From positions 1 through 29,406 of IMG/VR virus record IMGVR_UViG_3300023210_000156: 29,406 nt of DNA. One strand, given 5' to 3'. Every line of letters begins with the position of its first letter. Position 1 is the first letter of the stretch. The translations under genes were made by a program, and so were the position numbers. Under the pieces are notes generated by a model. The model saw nothing but the letters and a program-made list of their open reading frames with translations. It was not told where the DNA came from and made no database searches. Of the stretch, positions 26,513-29,406 are shown piece by piece. This stretch comes from a virus.

Positions 26513-28684
26513 ATGAATCATTGGGTAATGGATTATGAAACTATGATTAATTTCTTTTGCGGAGTCTTTGAAGATTATAAGACAGGAGAGAAGAAAATCT
26601 TTGTTGTCCATGATCTAAGAAATGATTTTGATGAACTTGTTAAGTTTCTACAAACAAATATAGATAATAAAGAAAGACACATTTCATATAATGGTCTTGC
26701 TTTTGATGCACAAATAACAGAGTACATCTTAAGACATGCTGATAATTGGTCCCATTTAAAAGGCTGCTTATTAGCACATAATATATATGAAAAAGCACAA
26801 GATACAATTGAAAGATCTAGAAATAGAGAATGGTTAGAATTTTATGAATCACGTATGCGCATTCCTCAATTGGATGTATTTAAACTAAATCATTGGGATA
26901 ACCCTGCTAAGAGATCATCTCTTAAATGGATACAATTTTCAATGGATTGGAAAAATCTTCAAGATATGCCTATACATCATGCGGAAGCAATTACAACTCA
27001 AGATGAAATTGATATGATTGTTAACTATTGTATTAATGATGTAAAATCAACTAAAGAAATACTTTTCCTAAGCAAAGAACAAATTAACCTAAGAAAAACA
27101 TTAACTAATGAGTATGGAATCAATTTATATAGTGCATCAGAACCAAAAATCTCCAAAGAACTCTTTCTCCACTTTCTCTCTGAGAAAACAGGAAGGGAGA
27201 AAAAGGAGATCAAATATGCGCAAACAAAGAGAACTAAGATCATTGTCAAAGACATCATCTTACCTTACATCAAATTCAATACACCAGAACTACAGAACTT
27301 GCATGAGAAATTCAATGACTCTATTATAGATCCTCTAAATACTAAAGGAAGTATAAAATACTCTGTTAAAACAGATGGTGTAAAAATTGACTTTGGTCTA
27401 GGTGGAGTTCATGGAGCTAGAAAAAGTGGAGTTTATGAGGCTAATGAAGGTATGACTATTATGACTAGTGACGTCAAAAGTTATTACCCTAATCTAGCTA
27501 TTAAAAATAAATGGTCACCAGCTCATATAAACAGTGATGTATTCTGTGAACTATATTCTTGGTTTTATGATGAAAGGGTTAAGATCCCTAAATCAGATCC
27601 TAGAAACTATGTATATAAAATTATACTAAATAGTACATATGGTTTATCAAATGATAAGTTTTCATTCTTGTATGATCCTCAATTTACTATGCAAATAACT
27701 ATTAATGGTCAATTAAGCCTTATGATGTTATATGAAATGATAAAGGAGGGAATTCCCGGAGCAATACCTTTGATGCAAAACACAGATGGTGTTGAGACTA
27801 TGATACCTACAGAATATATTGATAAGTATATTGATATATGTAACCAGTGGGAAAAGCTAACTATGTTAGAATTAGATCATGATGAATACCAAAAGTTAAT
27901 TCTTGCTGACGTTAATAATTATATTGCTATTAACAAATTTAAAGAAGTGACTAAAGAAAAGATGGATAAAATTCTATCTGATGCTCCTCATGCTCTAGTA
28001 AAAGAAGAGAATGATAAGTATTATTACGCACCTACTAAATGTAAAGGGCGCTTTGAATTTAATGGACTTGCTCTACATAAGAATAAAAGCAACTTAGTAA
28101 CTTCTAAAGCACTGTTTTACTTTTTTGTACACAATGTATCACCTGAAGCTTATCTTGCCACTAACAATAACATATTTGATTATTGTATAGGTAAGAAAAT
28201 AAAAGGTAACTGGGAGTTTAGAGAGAGATTTGTTGAGAAAAATTTATATAATCCTAATGTACCTTTAGCTGAAAAGATAAAATGCATTAAGAAATATGGT
28301 TTTTATGAAGTTCATGTTGATGGTTTTTGGAGAACGCCTGATATGCAAGGTGAAATGGCAGGAGCTTATACAGAGCAAGCTTATATGATAGCTAAAAAGG
28401 CTGAAATTAAAGCAGATCCAAGGGGTTACTATAAAGAAAAATCTTTACAACCTACTATTAGATATTACATAAGTAACAAAGGGTCTAAGATCTATAAGTG
28501 TAATAAAGGAGATACAAGGGAGATACAAGTAGAAAGTGGTAAGTGGTTGATTAATATCATGAATGACCACAAAGAGAAAAAATGGGAAGACTATGGAATC
28601 AATGATCAATATTATATTCAAGCAATATATAGAGAAATTGATAATGTAGCAGGTCCCGCATTACAACAATTAAGTTTATTTTAA
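26513..28684 (+). CDS. Family B DNA polymerase with proofreading exonuclease
   Basis: This is the replicative polymerase. Exonuclease motifs: ExoI MDYET (D7/E9), ExoII YNGLAFDAQI (N60/D65), ExoIII Y172-x3-D176 in YCINDVKS. Polymerase motifs: A SDVKSYYPNLA (D320), B YKIILNSTYGLS (K369, NSxYG), C QNTDGVETMI (D425). Motif C has T-D-G in place of the common D-T-D-S, as in some phage enzymes. At 723 aa it is short, with little between motifs A and B. Codon use changes sharply around 27148-27320 (residues 212-270, more GAG, AAG, ATC, CTC), between exonuclease and polymerase domains. The gene is near the end of the replication block. Confidence 0.9.
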   Translation: MNHWVMDYETMINFFCGVFEDYKTGEKKIFVVHDLRNDFDELVKFLQTNIDNKERHISYNGLAFDAQITEYILRHADNWSHLKGCLLAHNIYEKAQDTIERSRNREWLEFYESRMRIPQLDVFKLNHWDNPAKRSSLKWIQFSMDWKNLQDMPIHHAEAITTQDEIDMIVNYCINDVKSTKEILFLSKEQINLRKTLTNEYGINLYSASEPKISKELFLHFLSEKTGREKKEIKYAQTKRTKIIVKDIILPYIKFNTPELQNLHEKFNDSIIDPLNTKGSIKYSVKTDGVKIDFGLGGVHGARKSGVYEANEGMTIMTSDVKSYYPNLAIKNKWSPAHINSDVFCELYSWFYDERVKIPKSDPRNYVYKIILNSTYGLSNDKFSFLYDPQFTMQITINGQLSLMMLYEMIKEGIPGAIPLMQNTDGVETMIPTEYIDKYIDICNQWEKLTMLELDHDEYQKLILADVNNYIAINKFKEVTKEKMDKILSDAPHALVKEENDKYYYAPTKCKGRFEFNGLALHKNKSNLVTSKALFYFFVHNVSPEAYLATNNNIFDYCIGKKIKGNWEFRERFVEKNLYNPNVPLAEKIKCIKKYGFYEVHVDGFWRTPDMQGEMAGAYTEQAYMIAKKAEIKADPRGYYKEKSLQPTIRYYISNKGSKIYKCNKGDTREIQVESGKWLINIMNDHKEKKWEDYGINDQYYIQAIYREIDNVAGPALQQLSLF

Positions 28685-28695
28685 TAAGAAAAATT

Positions 28696-29406
28696 ATGCC
28701 AATAAATGTTATTACAACAGATGCTCAAGGTTTAGCATCTGTACCACTTCCTACACATGGAAGTACCTACACGCCAGTAGGACATAAATTAATTATTGAT
28801 GAAGTTATAGCTGAGTTAAGTGCTAACAACTTCACATTAAATAATACAGAATATAGAAAAAATGTTAATGGAGAAATTGCTCAAGGTATTTATCACCTGA
28901 ATTATGGTAATGACTCTGATATGGGACTAATGTTTGCTTGGGCAAACTCCTATGATAAAACAATGCGCTTTAGATGCGCAATAGGAGCATACGTATTTGT
29001 ATGTGGAAACGGATTAATAGCAGGGGACATGAGTAATTATGGCCGAATCCATAAAGGAGATGCTGTTAAAGAAGTTAAAGATCATATCAAATCTCAAATA
29101 GGTAATGCTAATGTATACTTTAAAGAGCTTATACAGGATAAAGAAGAGATGAAAGATATTACTATAACTGATGAGCAAACTGCAGAACTTATGGGTCTTT
29201 TATACTTTAAAGAAGGTATAATATCAAGTTCTCAACTTATAGTTATTAAAGAACAATGTAAAAAACCAGCGCATAGTTATAATGCACCGCTTGATTCATT
29301 GTGGACAGTATATAACCATATTACTTTTGCACTTAAAAAATCTCATCCTAAAAGTTGGATGGAACAACAAAAGAATCTTCATAGGATCATTAAGAAGAAG
29401 TACATG
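28696..29406 (+). CDS. DUF932/phage-plasmid-like protein, 3' end beyond window
   Basis: The frame is open from the ATG at 28696 to the window edge (237 codons, no stop seen). The protein contains segments such as THGSTYTPVGHKLIIDEVIA, GNDSDMGLMFAWANSYDKTM, RFRCAIGAYVFVCGNGLIAG and SYNAPLDSLWTVYNHITFAL, the layout of the DUF932 family found in many phages and plasmids. The biochemical role of that family is not established. It follows the polymerase stop by 11 nt with an A-rich leader and is probably co-transcribed. Only the N-terminal part can be judged. Confidence 0.8.
   Translation, partial: MPINVITTDAQGLASVPLPTHGSTYTPVGHKLIIDEVIAELSANNFTLNNTEYRKNVNGEIAQGIYHLNYGNDSDMGLMFAWANSYDKTMRFRCAIGAYVFVCGNGLIAGDMSNYGRIHKGDAVKEVKDHIKSQIGNANVYFKELIQDKEEMKDITITDEQTAELMGLLYFKEGIISSSQLIVIKEQCKKPAHSYNAPLDSLWTVYNHITFALKKSHPKSWMEQQKNLHRIIKKKYM

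Noticed and set aside
27025-27329. Extra ORFs overlapping the polymerase in other frames
   Set aside because: They lie in the codon-use island where stops are fewer; the polymerase frame with all motifs is clearly the real one.
1-29406. CRISPR array
   Set aside because: No set of regularly spaced identical repeats is present.
1-29406. Stop-codon reassignment (TAG or TGA recoding)
   Set aside because: TAG ends genes at 5983, 12250 and 25100, and TGA and TAA are used normally; no long gene contains an internal TAG or TGA.
1-29406. Integration module (integrase, att site)
   Set aside because: No recombinase motif or attachment-like duplication is visible; gene content suggests a lytic phage, as far as this window shows.

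Overview
The window is AT-rich, densely packed, and almost entirely co-directional on the + strand. It has no ribosomal, metabolic or transposon genes. The coding content is a complete viral DNA replication and recombination set: family B DNA polymerase, DnaB-type helicase, TOPRIM primase, ATP-dependent ligase, Sak4-like ATPase with a likely SSB, SNF2-type helicase, a stand-alone DnaA domain IV and a PD-(D/E)XK nuclease. Genes start from A/T-rich leaders without Shine-Dalgarno sequences, and one - strand gene has an exact Bacteroidota-type promoter box (TATATTTG). This points to a large tailed phage of a Bacteroidota host, probably crAss-like and perhaps flavobacterial. That assignment is inference from gene content and leader style, not from a database match. 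Stop codons TAA, TGA and TAG are all used.

Layout. Positions 1-1423 are mostly non-coding and rich in small multi-helix RNA-like structures, with only two tiny ORFs (31 and 58 aa). Two paired elements (68-187 and 334-435) have nearly identical ends and different interiors. Next come a perfect 46-nt three-way junction, an intrinsic terminator and further closed structures. From 1424 to 3342 there is a run of very small genes of unknown function with two tRNA-like elements (1691-1767, 3054-3127), the second followed by a strong terminator. At 3347-5451 there is an unknown 305-aa protein, a lytic cassette (coiled-coil protein, exported glucosaminidase-like lysozyme, small membrane protein) and a repeat-bearing intergenic region. 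A likely highly expressed 154-aa protein follows (5519-5983), ending at the strongest terminator of the window.

From 6072 to 12250 the genes form a tight chain. It includes two zinc-finger proteins (one HNH-like), the SNF2 helicase, the DnaA domain IV protein, a NinB-like protein, and a ligase with a WGR-like N-terminal domain. This chain is interrupted by one - strand gene (9823-10143). A three-gene - strand block at 12192-13058 looks like a second lysis cassette: a holin, then two coiled-coil membrane proteins resembling spanins.

From 13131 to the window end lies the core replication block. It contains a HTH protein, an unknown protein, a small membrane protein, DnaB, Sak4/SSB, primase and a GIY-YIG-like protein. 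It then has a VWA-metalloprotease-like/MoxR-ATPase pair, two tandem paralogues with a BRCT-like segment, the PD-(D/E)XK nuclease, the DNA polymerase and a DUF932-type gene cut by the window edge. Many of these genes overlap by 1-17 nt, consistent with translational coupling and one or a few long transcripts, punctuated by terminators at 17359 and 26186.
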